Positions 43,388 through 52,412 of a stretch of DNA of 64,000 bases are shown piece by piece. The notes beneath the pieces are model-generated. The model searched no databases and was not told where the DNA came from. It saw only the letters and a program-made list of their open reading frames with translations. The position numbers were made by a program, and so were the translations under genes. Source of the DNA: Microvirga aerilata (lineage in GTDB: Bacteria > Pseudomonadota > Alphaproteobacteria > Rhizobiales > Beijerinckiaceae). The stretch is from contig NZ_JAEQMY010000011.1 in assembly GCF_016743775.1 (NCBI RefSeq), positions 62,001-126,000 of the forward strand, in the 5' to 3' direction. Positions within the stretch are counted from its first letter, which is position 1. Each line of letters starts with the position of its first letter.

Positions 43388-44263
43388 ATGACGAAGGCGG
43401 TTCTGGGCATTATCGGCGGATCGGGAGTCTACGACCTCCCTGGGCTTGAGGACATGCGCGAGGAGCGGGTCGCCTCTCCCTGGGGCGAGCCCTCGGACGT
43501 GCTGCGCGTCGGCCGCATCGGCGACACCCCCATTGCGTTCCTGCCCCGCCATGGGCGCGGACATCGTCTATCGCCCTCAGACATCAACTACAGGGCCAAT
43601 ATCGACGTGATGAAGCGGGCCGGCGTCACCGATCTGATCTCGGTTTCCGCCTGCGGCTCCTTCAAGAACGAGTACCATCCGGGCTTCTTCGTGCTGGTGG
43701 ACCAATACGTCGACCGCACCCACAGGCGTGAGAACTCCTTCTTCGGCCGGGGCTGCGTCGCCCACGTGCCCATGGCACACCCGGTCGGCCCACTGCTGCA
43801 GGAGCGCATCGCCAGCGCGGCCGTGGCGGAGGGCATTCCGTTCACCCTGGGCGGCACGCTGGTGTGCATCGAAGGCCCGCAATTTTCCACCTATGCCGAG
43901 TCGATCACCTACAAGCATCTCGGCTACGACGTGATCGGCATGACCGCGATGCCGGAGGCCAAGCTCGCCCGCGAGGCCGAGATCACCTATGCGACCATCG
44001 CCATGGTGACGGATTACGATTGCTGGCATCCCGACCACGAGGACGTGGACGTGGCAGCCGTCGTCGCCGTGGCGCAGCAGAACGCCGCCAAGGTCGCTCG
44101 CCTGATCGCCCGCGTTGCCAAGAGCTTCCCGGCCGAGCATGAGCCATGCCCCGTCCGGTCCGACCGGGCCCTCGACGGCGCCATCATGACTGCCCCTTCG
44201 GCGCAGGATCCCGAATTGCTGAAGAAGTTGGACGCGGTGGCCGGTCGGGTGCTTAACCTTTGA
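43388..44263 (+). CDS. mtnP: S-methyl-5'-thioadenosine phosphorylase
   Basis: A 291-aa purine-nucleoside-phosphorylase-family enzyme. It splits methylthioadenosine with phosphate into adenine and methylthioribose 1-phosphate. LGIIGGSGVYDLPGL, FLPRHGRGHRLSPSDINYRAN, SVSACGSFK, TLVCIEGPQFSTYAES, and VIGMTAMPEAKLAREAEI are the family blocks, with substrate contacts in the last two. It precedes apt, which uses the adenine released, so the pair forms a purine salvage unit. Confidence 0.95.
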   Translation: MTKAVLGIIGGSGVYDLPGLEDMREERVASPWGEPSDVLRVGRIGDTPIAFLPRHGRGHRLSPSDINYRANIDVMKRAGVTDLISVSACGSFKNEYHPGFFVLVDQYVDRTHRRENSFFGRGCVAHVPMAHPVGPLLQERIASAAVAEGIPFTLGGTLVCIEGPQFSTYAESITYKHLGYDVIGMTAMPEAKLAREAEITYATIAMVTDYDCWHPDHEDVDVAAVVAVAQQNAAKVARLIARVAKSFPAEHEPCPVRSDRALDGAIMTAPSAQDPELLKKLDAVAGRVLNL

Positions 44264-44340
44264 AAAGGTGATCGCTGGCTAGTTGCGCTCACAGCCCCTA
44301 CAGACCCATCTTCAATCAATACTCAGGCAGGCTTGAACCC

Positions 44341-44886
44341 ATGGACCAGCGTCTCCTCACCGACTTGAAGGCTGCGATCCGCTCGATCCCGGATTACCCG
44401 AAGCCCGGCATCGTCTTCCGGGACATCACGACCCTGCTCGGCGACGCGCGGGCCTTCCGGCGCTCCGTGGACGAGCTCGTTCATCCCTTCGCGGGCGGGC
44501 GCATCGACAAGGTGGCGGGCATCGAGGCTCGCGGGTTCATCCTGGGCGGGGCCATCGCCCACCAGCTCTCGTCCGGCTTCGTGCCGATCCGCAAGAAGGG
44601 CAAGCTGCCCCACGAGACGGTTCGGATCGCCTATTCGCTCGAATACGGCGTCGACGAAATGGAAATCCACACGGATGCCATCGGGCAGGGCGAGCGCGTA
44701 GTCCTCGTGGACGATCTCATCGCCACCGGCGGCACGGCGGTCGCCGCCACCCAGCTCCTGCGCCAGATGGGCGCCAACATCGTGGCCGCCTGCTTCATCA
44801 TCGACCTGCCGGATCTCGGCGGTGCCCGGAAGCTGCGCGACCTCGGCGTCGAGGTGCGCAGCCTCGTGAGCTTCGAGGGGCATTGA
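44341..44886 (+). CDS. apt: Adenine phosphoribosyltransferase
   Basis: A 181-aa type I phosphoribosyltransferase that makes AMP from adenine and PRPP. The PRPP loop is [17 protein letters not shown], the N-terminal [13 protein letters not shown] and the central [13 protein letters not shown] complete the Apt signature. It is 77 nt after mtnP. Its stop is followed by a REP-like half-copy at 44896. Confidence 0.96.
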   Translation: MDQRLLTDLKAAIRSIPDYPKPGIVFRDITTLLGDARAFRRSVDELVHPFAGGRIDKVAGIEARGFILGGAIAHQLSSGFVPIRKKGKLPHETVRIAYSLEYGVDEMEIHTDAIGQGERVVLVDDLIATGGTAVAATQLLRQMGANIVAACFIIDLPDLGGARKLRDLGVEVRSLVSFEGH

Positions 44887-44895
44887 GTCCAGAGG

Positions 44896-44930
44896 TGATC
44901 ATCCCCGGCCTGCGGCCGCCGGGAACAACA
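44896..44930. repeat. REP-like half-repeat
   Basis: TGATCATCCCCGGCCTGCGG followed by CCGCCGGGAACAACA resembles the outer arms of the unit at 13534 brought together without the centre. It lies between the convergent apt and MaoC genes. Confidence 0.5.
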
Positions 44931-44943
44931 GACCAAGATCGGC

Positions 44944-45951
44944 TCAGTCCCGCCGCTCCCAAAACACCATGCCGTCGAAGGAAAAGACCTCCTCGCCGTG
45001 CTGGTTCGTGCCGGTGTTGTGGTGGAACACCAGTCCCCAGCCTGGGCGCGAGGCGGAGGCGCGCTTGGCCGTCACGGTGGTGCGGTAGGTGATCGTGTCG
45101 CCCGCATAAACAGGCTTCAGCCATTTCAGGTTGCTGAAGCCCGGCGAAGGGCCGAGCCGGGCGGGCCGTTCGCCGCGGGCTAGGGCATGGGCGCGGATGC
45201 GGTCGCGGTAGCCGACCATATGCTTCATCCACACGCTCGCCGTATGCCATCCCGAGGCGCAGAGCCCCCCGAACAGGCTGTGCTTGGCGGCCTCCGCATC
45301 CACGTGAAACGGCTGCGGGTCGAACTGCCTGGCAAAGCCGATGATGTCGTCGGGCAGGAAGGTGTAGGCGCCCAGCTCCTCGGTCTCGCCGATGACGAGG
45401 TCCTCGAAATAGGGGTTGACGGAGACGGGCGGAGCCTCCCGCTGCGGCATGGAGGCGGGTAGGGCATCCGTAGCGGCCGACATGGTGCGATCCTCGCCCG
45501 TGAAGGGCTCGGCGTCGCGGGTTGCGAACATCACCCAGTTGGTCTGGGTCAGCACGGTCTCGTCCGCCTGATTGATCATGTCGAAGTGAAAGCGCACAAG
45601 ACCCAGGGTCGGCCTGCTCTTGGACGGCCGGCTTTCCAGAACCGTCATGCGGGAGCGCAAGGTGTCGCCCGGCAGGACGGGCTTCACCCATTTGACCTCC
45701 TCGATCCCCGGTGCACCCATCGAGGAGGCATCCAGAAGCAAGCCTTCGGCCACGAGGCGCATGTTGAGGCTGCAGGTGTGCCAGCCCGAGGCGATCAGGG
45801 TGCCGATGAAGCTGTCCTTGGCGGCGGCCTCGTCCACATGGAAGGGCTGGGCATCGTATTCCCGTGCGAAGGCCAGGATGTCCTCCTTCGACACATGAAG
45901 GGGCCCGAGGGTTTGAGCGAAGCCGACCGGCAGGTCTTCGAAGGTGCGCAT
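44944..45951 (-). CDS. Tandem MaoC-like hot-dog dehydratase (two domains in one chain)
   Basis: A 335-aa protein made of two MaoC-like domains. Domain 1 (residues ~1-145) has AREYDAQPFHVDEAAAKDSFIG and SGWHTCSLNMRL. Domain 2 (~185-335) has ARQFDPQPFHVDAEAAKHSLFG and SGWHTASVWMKHM. Each keeps the catalytic Asp and His of (R)-specific enoyl-CoA hydratases. Both show FEDL at the start and KPV-GDT later. Related genes in other bacteria are commonly single-domain. An internal ATG (45481-45483) between the domains has GAGG upstream. AGGGGA precedes the ATG at 45951. The substrate is unknown. Confidence 0.85.
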   Translation of the reverse strand: MRTFEDLPVGFAQTLGPLHVSKEDILAFAREYDAQPFHVDEAAAKDSFIGTLIASGWHTCSLNMRLVAEGLLLDASSMGAPGIEEVKWVKPVLPGDTLRSRMTVLESRPSKSRPTLGLVRFHFDMINQADETVLTQTNWVMFATRDAEPFTGEDRTMSAATDALPASMPQREAPPVSVNPYFEDLVIGETEELGAYTFLPDDIIGFARQFDPQPFHVDAEAAKHSLFGGLCASGWHTASVWMKHMVGYRDRIRAHALARGERPARLGPSPGFSNLKWLKPVYAGDTITYRTTVTAKRASASRPGWGLVFHHNTGTNQHGEEVFSFDGMVFWERRD

Positions 45952-45986
45952 GAGCAATCCCCTGTTCAGGGCTTGGCCTAACACAA

Positions 45987-46009
45987 CGGGCCTCCCGATG
46001 GGAGGCCCG
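45987..46009 (-). terminator. Hairpin upstream of the MaoC gene, probably ending the RTX transcript
   Basis: A 10-bp perfect stem (CGGGCCTCCC / GGGAGGCCCG) with a GAT loop. Two more hairpins follow at 46025-46042 and 46058-46083. All lie between the RTX stop (46130) and the MaoC start, both read leftward. A short GTTGTGTT run follows on the minus strand. Confidence 0.55.
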
Positions 46010-46129
46010 CCTCAGTGTGATGGGCCCTGCTTTAAGGGCAGGGATCGCAACTCTAGGGATGTTCCCGCCTGCGTGGGGACATCTCCCTATCTCCTGACGG
46101 CGAACCGGATCGACGTCGCCGAAAAAGCC

Positions 46130-49100
46130 CTAGAGCACGAACCAGCCCTTCTGCAGGTCGAGGCTGCCCTTGAGTTTGATGACGGCTTCCGCCGCCTTGT
46201 CGTTATCCGTGTTCAGGTAGACGTAAGTGTCCTTCTTGGTCTTCTCGTAACGAACCTCGCCGGCCTTGCTGAAGGCGTTTTTGCCGATGAAGCTGAACTT
46301 CTGGTCGCCGCGCTTGCTCATGTTGGCATCCACCAGCTTCAGGTCGAGCCTGTCGCCCTGCCGGCCCGAGAAGTCGGTGATGGTGTCGGCTTTCGTCTTG
46401 GACGAGCCCGTATCCCGATCGTCGAACACGAACACGTCTCGACCGGTGCCGCCGGTCAGCGCATCCTTGCCGAGGCCACCGATGAGCCGGTCGTTGCCGA
46501 TGCCTGAGCTGAGCACGTCATCGCCGCCGACGCCGGACAGCATGTCGTTGCCGTATCCGCCTTTGATGACGTCCGCGAGAGCACTTCCGACAGCTTGCTC
46601 CGCCTGCGAGTCGCCAACCGTCACATCGATGCGCTGGGTATGCTTCTTACCAAGCGAGTCTGTAACGGTCACCGCAATCGTGTGCTTCTGCGCCTGCTCG
46701 TAGTCCAGCAGCACGCCGTTGGCCACCCTGAGCGTGCCATCCGCATCGAGCGAGAACCGGCCGCCTGCATTGTCGTCGAGGGCGAATTGATGCTTGTCAG
46801 TGGCTTCATCCGTGACCGAGAGCTTGGCAATGCGATCCCCTGTCTTGCTGTTCTCCTCGACCACGTCACCATTCAGATTAATTGCGCTTGGTGCATTATT
46901 GAGGATGTTCTGAAAGCTTATCTCTCCGTCGGAGAACTTGAAGATCTCGGCTCCGGTAACCGTGTCGGTGCCGTCGCCATTGGTGCGCTTGTCCTTGATC
47001 GTGAGAACCTCGTCTTTGAGCGTGATCTCGTAATCGGATCGTTGACCGGTGAAGACAACCTTATCCTGACCGCCTCTGCCATCGAACGTGTTGTTGGCGC
47101 CGTTGCCGTGGAACGTATTGGCGAAGCCGTTGCCTGTGAGGCTGATCGCGGCAGTGCCGTCAGCCCTGAGGATCTCCACATGGGCGGTTCCGGCAAGCGT
47201 ATAGGATACGCTCGAGATGAGCGTGTCGATGTCGCCGCCAGCACCTTCGGTGATCCCGTCGTTCGGATCGTCGATCCGGTACGTGTCGTTTCCGCTGCCG
47301 CCCTGCAGGTCATCGGCTCCGGTTCCGCCATTGAGCGTATCGGCGCCAGCACCACCAATGAGGGTGTCGATGTTCTCTTCTCCATGGAGGGAGTTTGCCG
47401 CGTTATTGCCGGTGATGCGATTGGCCAGCTCGTTGCCGAGGCCGTCAATGGCCGCGCCCCCTTCAAGACTCAGGTTCTCCAGGTTTGCGAACAGGCCATA
47501 GGTGGTTGTGGTCACGACCGTATCGATTCCGCTCGTCGGGCCCCCAAGCGCATTCGTCTCGCTGATCTCGTCGTTCCCGTCCACCACATAGGTGTCGTCA
47601 CCATCCCCACCCTTGAGCGTATCCCTACCACCACGGCCCTCAAGGCGGTTGTCGCCCTCATTGCCGATGAGAGTCTGCTCCAATGCATTGCCGGTCAGAT
47701 CGATGTCATCTGTGCCAGTCGCCACGAGCAGTTCCACGGCTTGACCAATGCCCAGGTTGAAAGACCCTGAGGTATGGACTTGGTCCTGACCGTTGTCGGC
47801 GCCGCTCTCGACCACGGTGTCGTTGCCATCAACATAGTAGATGTCGCTGCCTTTGCCGCCTTCGAGCGTATCCTGACCGGAAACGCCATCGAGGGTGTTG
47901 GCGTCATCATTGCCGACGATGATGTTGTCGAGAGTGTTGCCGGTGCCAGTCGTGGCACTGCCGAGAAGCGTCAGGTTCTCAAGATGGGCGCCGAGCGTGT
48001 AGCTCTGCGTGGCCCTGATCGTGTCGATCCCTTCCCCGGCCTCCTCGCCGATGACATCATTCTGATCGATGATGTAGGTGTCATCCCCGAGCCCGCCTTC
48101 CAGGCTGTCGTCTCCATCTCCACCATCGAGCGTATCGGCACCGCTTCCGCCAATGAGCGTGTCGACGCCCTCAGCGCCGGAGAGGGAGTTCGCCGCATCG
48201 TTGCCGGTGATGTTGTTGGCAAGGGCATTACCATTGCCGTTGATGGCGGCGGTTCCGAGAAGGACCAGATTTTCTAGGTTCGTACCGAGCGTATAGTTGT
48301 TCAACGAAGTCCGGACCGTATCGAGGCCGCCGGTATCGGATCCATCGTCATTCGTTTCGACAATGATGTCGCCGCCGTCAACCACATAGGTGTCGTCGCC
48401 AGCACCACCCTCGAGCGTGTCCGCACCACCGCCACCGTTCAGAATGTTAGCGCCGGCGTTGCCGATCAGACGCTGCGCGAGCTCATTGCCGGTCAGGTCG
48501 ATAGCTGTGTCGCTGTCAGCAGGCCAAGCCCGCAGGACTTCCACGGCTTGACCAGCTCCCAAGGTGAACGACTCCGTTGCGCGAACCTCGTCCTGGCCGG
48601 TATTAGCCGTGCTCTCGATTACTGTGTCGCTGCCGTCGACATAGTAGATGTCGCTGTCTGCGCCGCCTTCGAGCCTATCCACTCCGGCGCCGCCATAGAT
48701 GGTGTCGTTACCACTGCCGCCGTGGATGGTATCGTTGCCGCCGGCGCCGTCAAGTAAATCGCCTAGGTCTGCTCCACCGCCGCCTGCATCGAGGCGGAAT
48801 ACCTCGCCAGTGATGTCGACTACGTAGAGGTTGCCGTTCCTGTCGGTTCCAAAGGAGGCAATCCTCTCAATCACGCCGGCGCTCGGAGCGATCATAGCGG
48901 TGATGTCATTTCTCACCCAGCCGGCGCCAGTTTGTTCTAGCGTCCAGATTTTGCCGCTGCCGAAGTCTCCGAAAATGTACTTGCCCTGCAAGGAGACGAT
49001 GGGGCCGTTGTATACGTAACCGCCCGTAATCGACGATCCAATGCCGTCGTCATGTAGATAGTAGTGGATCGGGTCCGTGTAGCCGTCGTTGGTTCCAGGA

Positions 49101-50017
49101 GTTGGCCCGTCGTCGGGAACGCTGCCGTTGTCCTGTCGCCCCCAGCCATAGTTCGCGCCGGGGACCACAAGATTGATCTCCTCCGCCGTGTCCGCGCCGA
49201 CATCGCCCACAAAGAGTCTGCCATTCTGATCGAAGCTGGCGCGCCACGGGTTGCGGAAGCCGATGGCGTAGACCTCGGACTGCTGAGCCAGATCAGGCGC
49301 ATTGTCGAAGACGATCGGATTGCCGGCTGTGCCCTTCGGGATGGCAAAGTTTTTCTTGTCATCGGCGGGATAAGCGTCCGGGTTGGACCCGTCGATATTG
49401 ACGTCGAGCCGCAGGATCTTGCCCGGAAGGCTGGTCGGGTCCTGCGCCTTCGCGTTCTGATCGCCGTCGCCGATCGCAGCGTACAGGTACCCGTCCGTGG
49501 GGCTGAAACCAATCCAGCCCGCGCGGTGGTTGCCTGAGAACTGCGTGTACTCTGTCGTCTCCAGGATCACCTTAAAATTATTGGGATCAAGAACATTCGG
49601 AGAGTTCGGATCCACCGTATACTCCCGGATCTGCGATTGATTGTGCCGGGGGGTAGGTTGGTTGGTTACAGGGTCCAAGTCCTTGATGGACAAGAAGACA
49701 TAAACCTTGCCGTTATTGGCGAAGTCGGGATGGAAGGTGAAACCGAGGAGGCCGACCTCGCCAGCCGTCGCAACCTGCGAGGATACATCGAGGAATGGCG
49801 TCGGCGTACCAGCGATATGGATTGTCCCTTGCTTGCCCACGATGAACAGACGGTCTGAATTGTCCGGAGCACCCGTGACGAAGAGCGGCTGGGTCAGGCC
49901 TGATGCAATCCGCGTGCCGACGATTGCGGACGCATTGGGATCGTACCCATAGATCGTGTCCGCGTCAGACGTACCGGTGCGCGAGTCCGCGCCAGATGTG
50001 CCGTAGATAGTCGCCAT
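46130..50017 (-). CDS. Giant RTX protein with N-terminal glucose/sorbosone-dehydrogenase propeller
   Basis: A 1295-aa protein. Residues ~30-430 form a GSDH/HHIP-like propeller: TFHPDFANNGKVYVFLS, FSGNHRAGWIGFSPTDGYLY with the candidate base His, LPGKILRLDVN, AIGFRNPWRASFDQNGRLFVGDVG and GANYGWGRQDNG. Residues ~435-1010 hold RTX nonapeptide clusters (GGxGxDxxx, for example GGSGNDTIYGGAG) alternating with longer spacers of the form DTYVVDGxD...NLENLxLLG. A cadherin-like module follows (NNAPSAINL...HTIAVTVTDSLG), then a last RTX block and a serralysin-like end with terminal GWFVL. There is no Sec signal, as expected for type I secretion. No T1SS genes are in view. Confidence 0.88.
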   Translation of the reverse strand: MATIYGTSGADSRTGTSDADTIYGYDPNASAIVGTRIASGLTQPLFVTGAPDNSDRLFIVGKQGTIHIAGTPTPFLDVSSQVATAGEVGLLGFTFHPDFANNGKVYVFLSIKDLDPVTNQPTPRHNQSQIREYTVDPNSPNVLDPNNFKVILETTEYTQFSGNHRAGWIGFSPTDGYLYAAIGDGDQNAKAQDPTSLPGKILRLDVNIDGSNPDAYPADDKKNFAIPKGTAGNPIVFDNAPDLAQQSEVYAIGFRNPWRASFDQNGRLFVGDVGADTAEEINLVVPGANYGWGRQDNGSVPDDGPTPGTNDGYTDPIHYYLHDDGIGSSITGGYVYNGPIVSLQGKYIFGDFGSGKIWTLEQTGAGWVRNDITAMIAPSAGVIERIASFGTDRNGNLYVVDITGEVFRLDAGGGGADLGDLLDGAGGNDTIHGGSGNDTIYGGAGVDRLEGGADSDIYYVDGSDTVIESTANTGQDEVRATESFTLGAGQAVEVLRAWPADSDTAIDLTGNELAQRLIGNAGANILNGGGGADTLEGGAGDDTYVVDGGDIIVETNDDGSDTGGLDTVRTSLNNYTLGTNLENLVLLGTAAINGNGNALANNITGNDAANSLSGAEGVDTLIGGSGADTLDGGDGDDSLEGGLGDDTYIIDQNDVIGEEAGEGIDTIRATQSYTLGAHLENLTLLGSATTGTGNTLDNIIVGNDDANTLDGVSGQDTLEGGKGSDIYYVDGNDTVVESGADNGQDQVHTSGSFNLGIGQAVELLVATGTDDIDLTGNALEQTLIGNEGDNRLEGRGGRDTLKGGDGDDTYVVDGNDEISETNALGGPTSGIDTVVTTTTYGLFANLENLSLEGGAAIDGLGNELANRITGNNAANSLHGEENIDTLIGGAGADTLNGGTGADDLQGGSGNDTYRIDDPNDGITEGAGGDIDTLISSVSYTLAGTAHVEILRADGTAAISLTGNGFANTFHGNGANNTFDGRGGQDKVVFTGQRSDYEITLKDEVLTIKDKRTNGDGTDTVTGAEIFKFSDGEISFQNILNNAPSAINLNGDVVEENSKTGDRIAKLSVTDEATDKHQFALDDNAGGRFSLDADGTLRVANGVLLDYEQAQKHTIAVTVTDSLGKKHTQRIDVTVGDSQAEQAVGSALADVIKGGYGNDMLSGVGGDDVLSSGIGNDRLIGGLGKDALTGGTGRDVFVFDDRDTGSSKTKADTITDFSGRQGDRLDLKLVDANMSKRGDQKFSFIGKNAFSKAGEVRYEKTKKDTYVYLNTDNDKAAEAVIKLKGSLDLQKGWFVL

Positions 50018-50203
50018 AGTCGTTGCCCCACATTGAAAAGTGTTACTTTCTCCATCCATCGCCGAGGGGCTTGACTGCGACAACTCTCTGAACGGGGAGG
50101 ACTCTTGCCGAAGCGTTAGGTTTGCATGCTCCAAGCCGCGAAAAAGCCTAGCGGACGCAGGCGATAATCCCGGACGCCGTCGTTCTGCGTCATTCCGCTG
50201 CAC

Positions 50204-50911
50204 TTAAGGCGAAAACTGCCCCGCCGCGTTATGCGCCAGGCGGATCGGCTCGGGCAGGCGGTATTTGGGCGAGCAGCGCAGGACGAGTTCCGCGGCAGTC
50301 GGGATGTCCGCGAGGTGGCCGGGGGAGATGAACATGGGGTTCTTGGCCGTGCGGGTGCGCAGCGCCACGCCGATGGTCTCCTTACGGTCGATCAGCGGCG
50401 CGGACGAGCCCTTCTCCTCGGCCAGATCCTTATAGCGCCCGCACAGAAGCGTCTTGCCGCAGCCGACAGTGGGGCGCTGGAGCCACAGGCCCATATGGCT
50501 GGCGATGCCGATGCGGCGGGGATGCGCGATGCCCATGCCGTCGAAGAGAAAGACGTCCGGTTCGCTTTTCAGCTTCTCGAACGCCTCTTCCAGCACGGGC
50601 CCCTCGCGAAAGCTCAGGAGGCCTGGAACGTAAGGGAAGGGCGTGGGGCGCTGCGCCAGCACGGTTTCCACCGGCAGGAAGCCCGGATAGGTGACCACCA
50701 CGATGGCAGCCTGCGACTGCTCGTTCTTCACGCTCACATCGACGCCCGCCACCAGCCCGACCGCATCGAGGTCGATGGGCCGGTTGGAGACGACCTCCGT
50801 CCTCAGCTCCTGCTGAAGGGCGATGGCCTCCGAGGGGGAGAGATTCCAGGGGTGGCGGCGGTGAAGGTGCATGCGCTCGGATACTGAAGGTGACATCCGG
50901 TCAACGCTCAC
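50204..50911 (-). CDS. nfi: Endonuclease V (deoxyinosine 3'-endonuclease)
   Basis: A 235-aa repair nuclease that nicks DNA near deaminated adenine. VGLVAGVDVSVKNEQ has the first catalytic Asp, YVPGLLSFREGPVLEEAFEKL the catalytic Glu, and VFLFDGMGIAHPRRIGIASHMG the second Asp and the PRR wedge-like region. These match E. coli Nfi in order and spacing. An internal Met (MHLHRRHPW) about 14 codons in is a possible alternative start. It stands upstream of and in the same direction as the RTX gene but is separated by 186 nt. Confidence 0.93.
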   Translation of the reverse strand: MSVDRMSPSVSERMHLHRRHPWNLSPSEAIALQQELRTEVVSNRPIDLDAVGLVAGVDVSVKNEQSQAAIVVVTYPGFLPVETVLAQRPTPFPYVPGLLSFREGPVLEEAFEKLKSEPDVFLFDGMGIAHPRRIGIASHMGLWLQRPTVGCGKTLLCGRYKDLAEEKGSSAPLIDRKETIGVALRTRTAKNPMFISPGHLADIPTAAELVLRCSPKYRLPEPIRLAHNAAGQFSP

Positions 50912-51082
50912 GGTTCGGGATCGATCCCTGCGGGATCCAGGGCCCTCGAAAGCCCTGACTTATGGCCAAGCCTATGACGCCACTACGCAAAACCCCTTAG
51001 GGGCATGATCTGAATGTTGCCCGGCACCCGATGGGTCTATTCCTCAGCCCATCGGAATTCGATCTTCAAGAGCGAGGATGTC

Positions 51083-52297
51083 ATGTCTAGCGTATATGCC
51101 ACGAACGGCCTTGCGGCCCGTGAGCCAAAAGCAACGAGCCGGTTTTTCCTGCGCCGGGCCGCAGCCGGCCTCATCGCCCTGGGCACCGGGGCCGCCTGGA
51201 CGCTGCCGGCCGAGGCCCATGTGAAGTGGTTCGCCCCTTACATCGTCGACGCCGCTCCCCAGCCGATCTCGGCGACGCTGACGAACCAGTGGTTCTGGAC
51301 CGGTATCGGCCTGGTGCTGGCCTTCTTCCTGGCGACGCTCGCCGTCGAGCGCATGACCCTGGGCCGCGCCATCCAAGGGGGCCTCGACCGGATCAGCGCA
51401 CCGCTCTGGAGCCGCTCGGACGACTTCATGCGCTCCTCCATCGCGGCCTTCTTCGTCGCCATCTTCGCGGTGGGCGGCATTTATCTCACCCCCGACCTTA
51501 AAACCGATTCCGAGCTGATCTCCTGGGCCCAGCTCCTGATCGCGGCTTGCGTGTTCTCGCGCCGGACCATGCCGGTGGCTGCAGCGGGCATCATCACCCT
51601 GTGGGTGGTGGCGCTGCGTGAATACGATCTGTTCCACCTGCTCGACTACCTGGCGCTCGGCGTGGGCGTCGCCGCCTATCTGGTAATGGCCTCCGCGAGC
51701 GACGAGAAATGGCGCGCCCGCCGGTTCCTGGCCCTGCGCTGGGGCATCGCGATCGCTCTCATGTGGTCGTCGCTTGAGAAGTTCGCCTATCCGAACTGGT
51801 TCTATCCGCTCGTCGAGGAGAAGCCCTTCCTGACCTTCGGCATGCCCCGTGACGTGTTCATCCCCATGGCTGGCGTGTCTGAGTTCACCCTGGGCTTCGG
51901 CCTGCTCTGGACCCCGCTGGTGCGCCGCCTCTCGGCCGTGTCCCTGCTGGCGATCTTCTTCACCGCCGTGTACCCCTTCGGCCGCATCGACCTCGTGGGC
52001 CACGCCCTGATCATGGCAGCCCTCTTCCTGGTCGCCGCCGATCCCTGCCGTGAGGCCAAGGCCGTTGCCCTCAAGGTGCCGAATGCTCTGCCCCGCCTCG
52101 GCAGCCTGGCCTCGGTTCCTGCAGGCCTGGCGGTTGCCCTCGTGGTGCTGGTGAGCGGATACTGGGGCCTGCATGGGGTGTTCTACGGCGCCGCGTATGG
52201 AACGGACCAGCAGATCGAGCAGACCACCCATTCCCACAGCAAGGAATATCCGCACGGACCGCAGGCGAAGCCTGAAACCAGCCACAGCCATCACTAA
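51083..52297 (+). CDS. Polytopic membrane protein with His-rich tail, unknown function
   Basis: A 404-aa protein with roughly ten hydrophobic helices. After a Tat-like or basic N terminus (RFFLRRAAAGLIALGTGAAW) and an AEAHVKWFAPY segment, helices follow through to LASVPAGLAVALVVLVSGYW. The central RWGIAIALMWSSLEKFAYPNWF and GVSEFTLGFGLLWTPL resemble DoxX-like membrane proteins. The C terminus is His-rich (THSHSKEYPHG, SHSHH), suggesting metal binding. GAGG precedes the ATG at 51083. A truncated haemoglobin gene lies 115 nt downstream in the same direction. No family name can be given with confidence. Confidence 0.75.
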   Translation: MSSVYATNGLAAREPKATSRFFLRRAAAGLIALGTGAAWTLPAEAHVKWFAPYIVDAAPQPISATLTNQWFWTGIGLVLAFFLATLAVERMTLGRAIQGGLDRISAPLWSRSDDFMRSSIAAFFVAIFAVGGIYLTPDLKTDSELISWAQLLIAACVFSRRTMPVAAAGIITLWVVALREYDLFHLLDYLALGVGVAAYLVMASASDEKWRARRFLALRWGIAIALMWSSLEKFAYPNWFYPLVEEKPFLTFGMPRDVFIPMAGVSEFTLGFGLLWTPLVRRLSAVSLLAIFFTAVYPFGRIDLVGHALIMAALFLVAADPCREAKAVALKVPNALPRLGSLASVPAGLAVALVVLVSGYWGLHGVFYGAAYGTDQQIEQTTHSHSKEYPHGPQAKPETSHSHH

Positions 52298-52412
52298 GGC
52301 TGACGAGCCGGGCCGATGGAGAGATCGTCCCGGCTTGATCTTTCGCAAAGGTTGTCCGAACGGGATGGGGGCATGATGCTCCCGTCCTGTCGTCGTTGAA
52401 AGGAGATCCGCC

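Noticed and set aside
47000..48800. Regular repeated DNA that could suggest a CRISPR array or satellite
   Set aside because: The periodicity comes from RTX nonapeptide codons in one long open frame; repeats are degenerate and there are no constant-length spacers.
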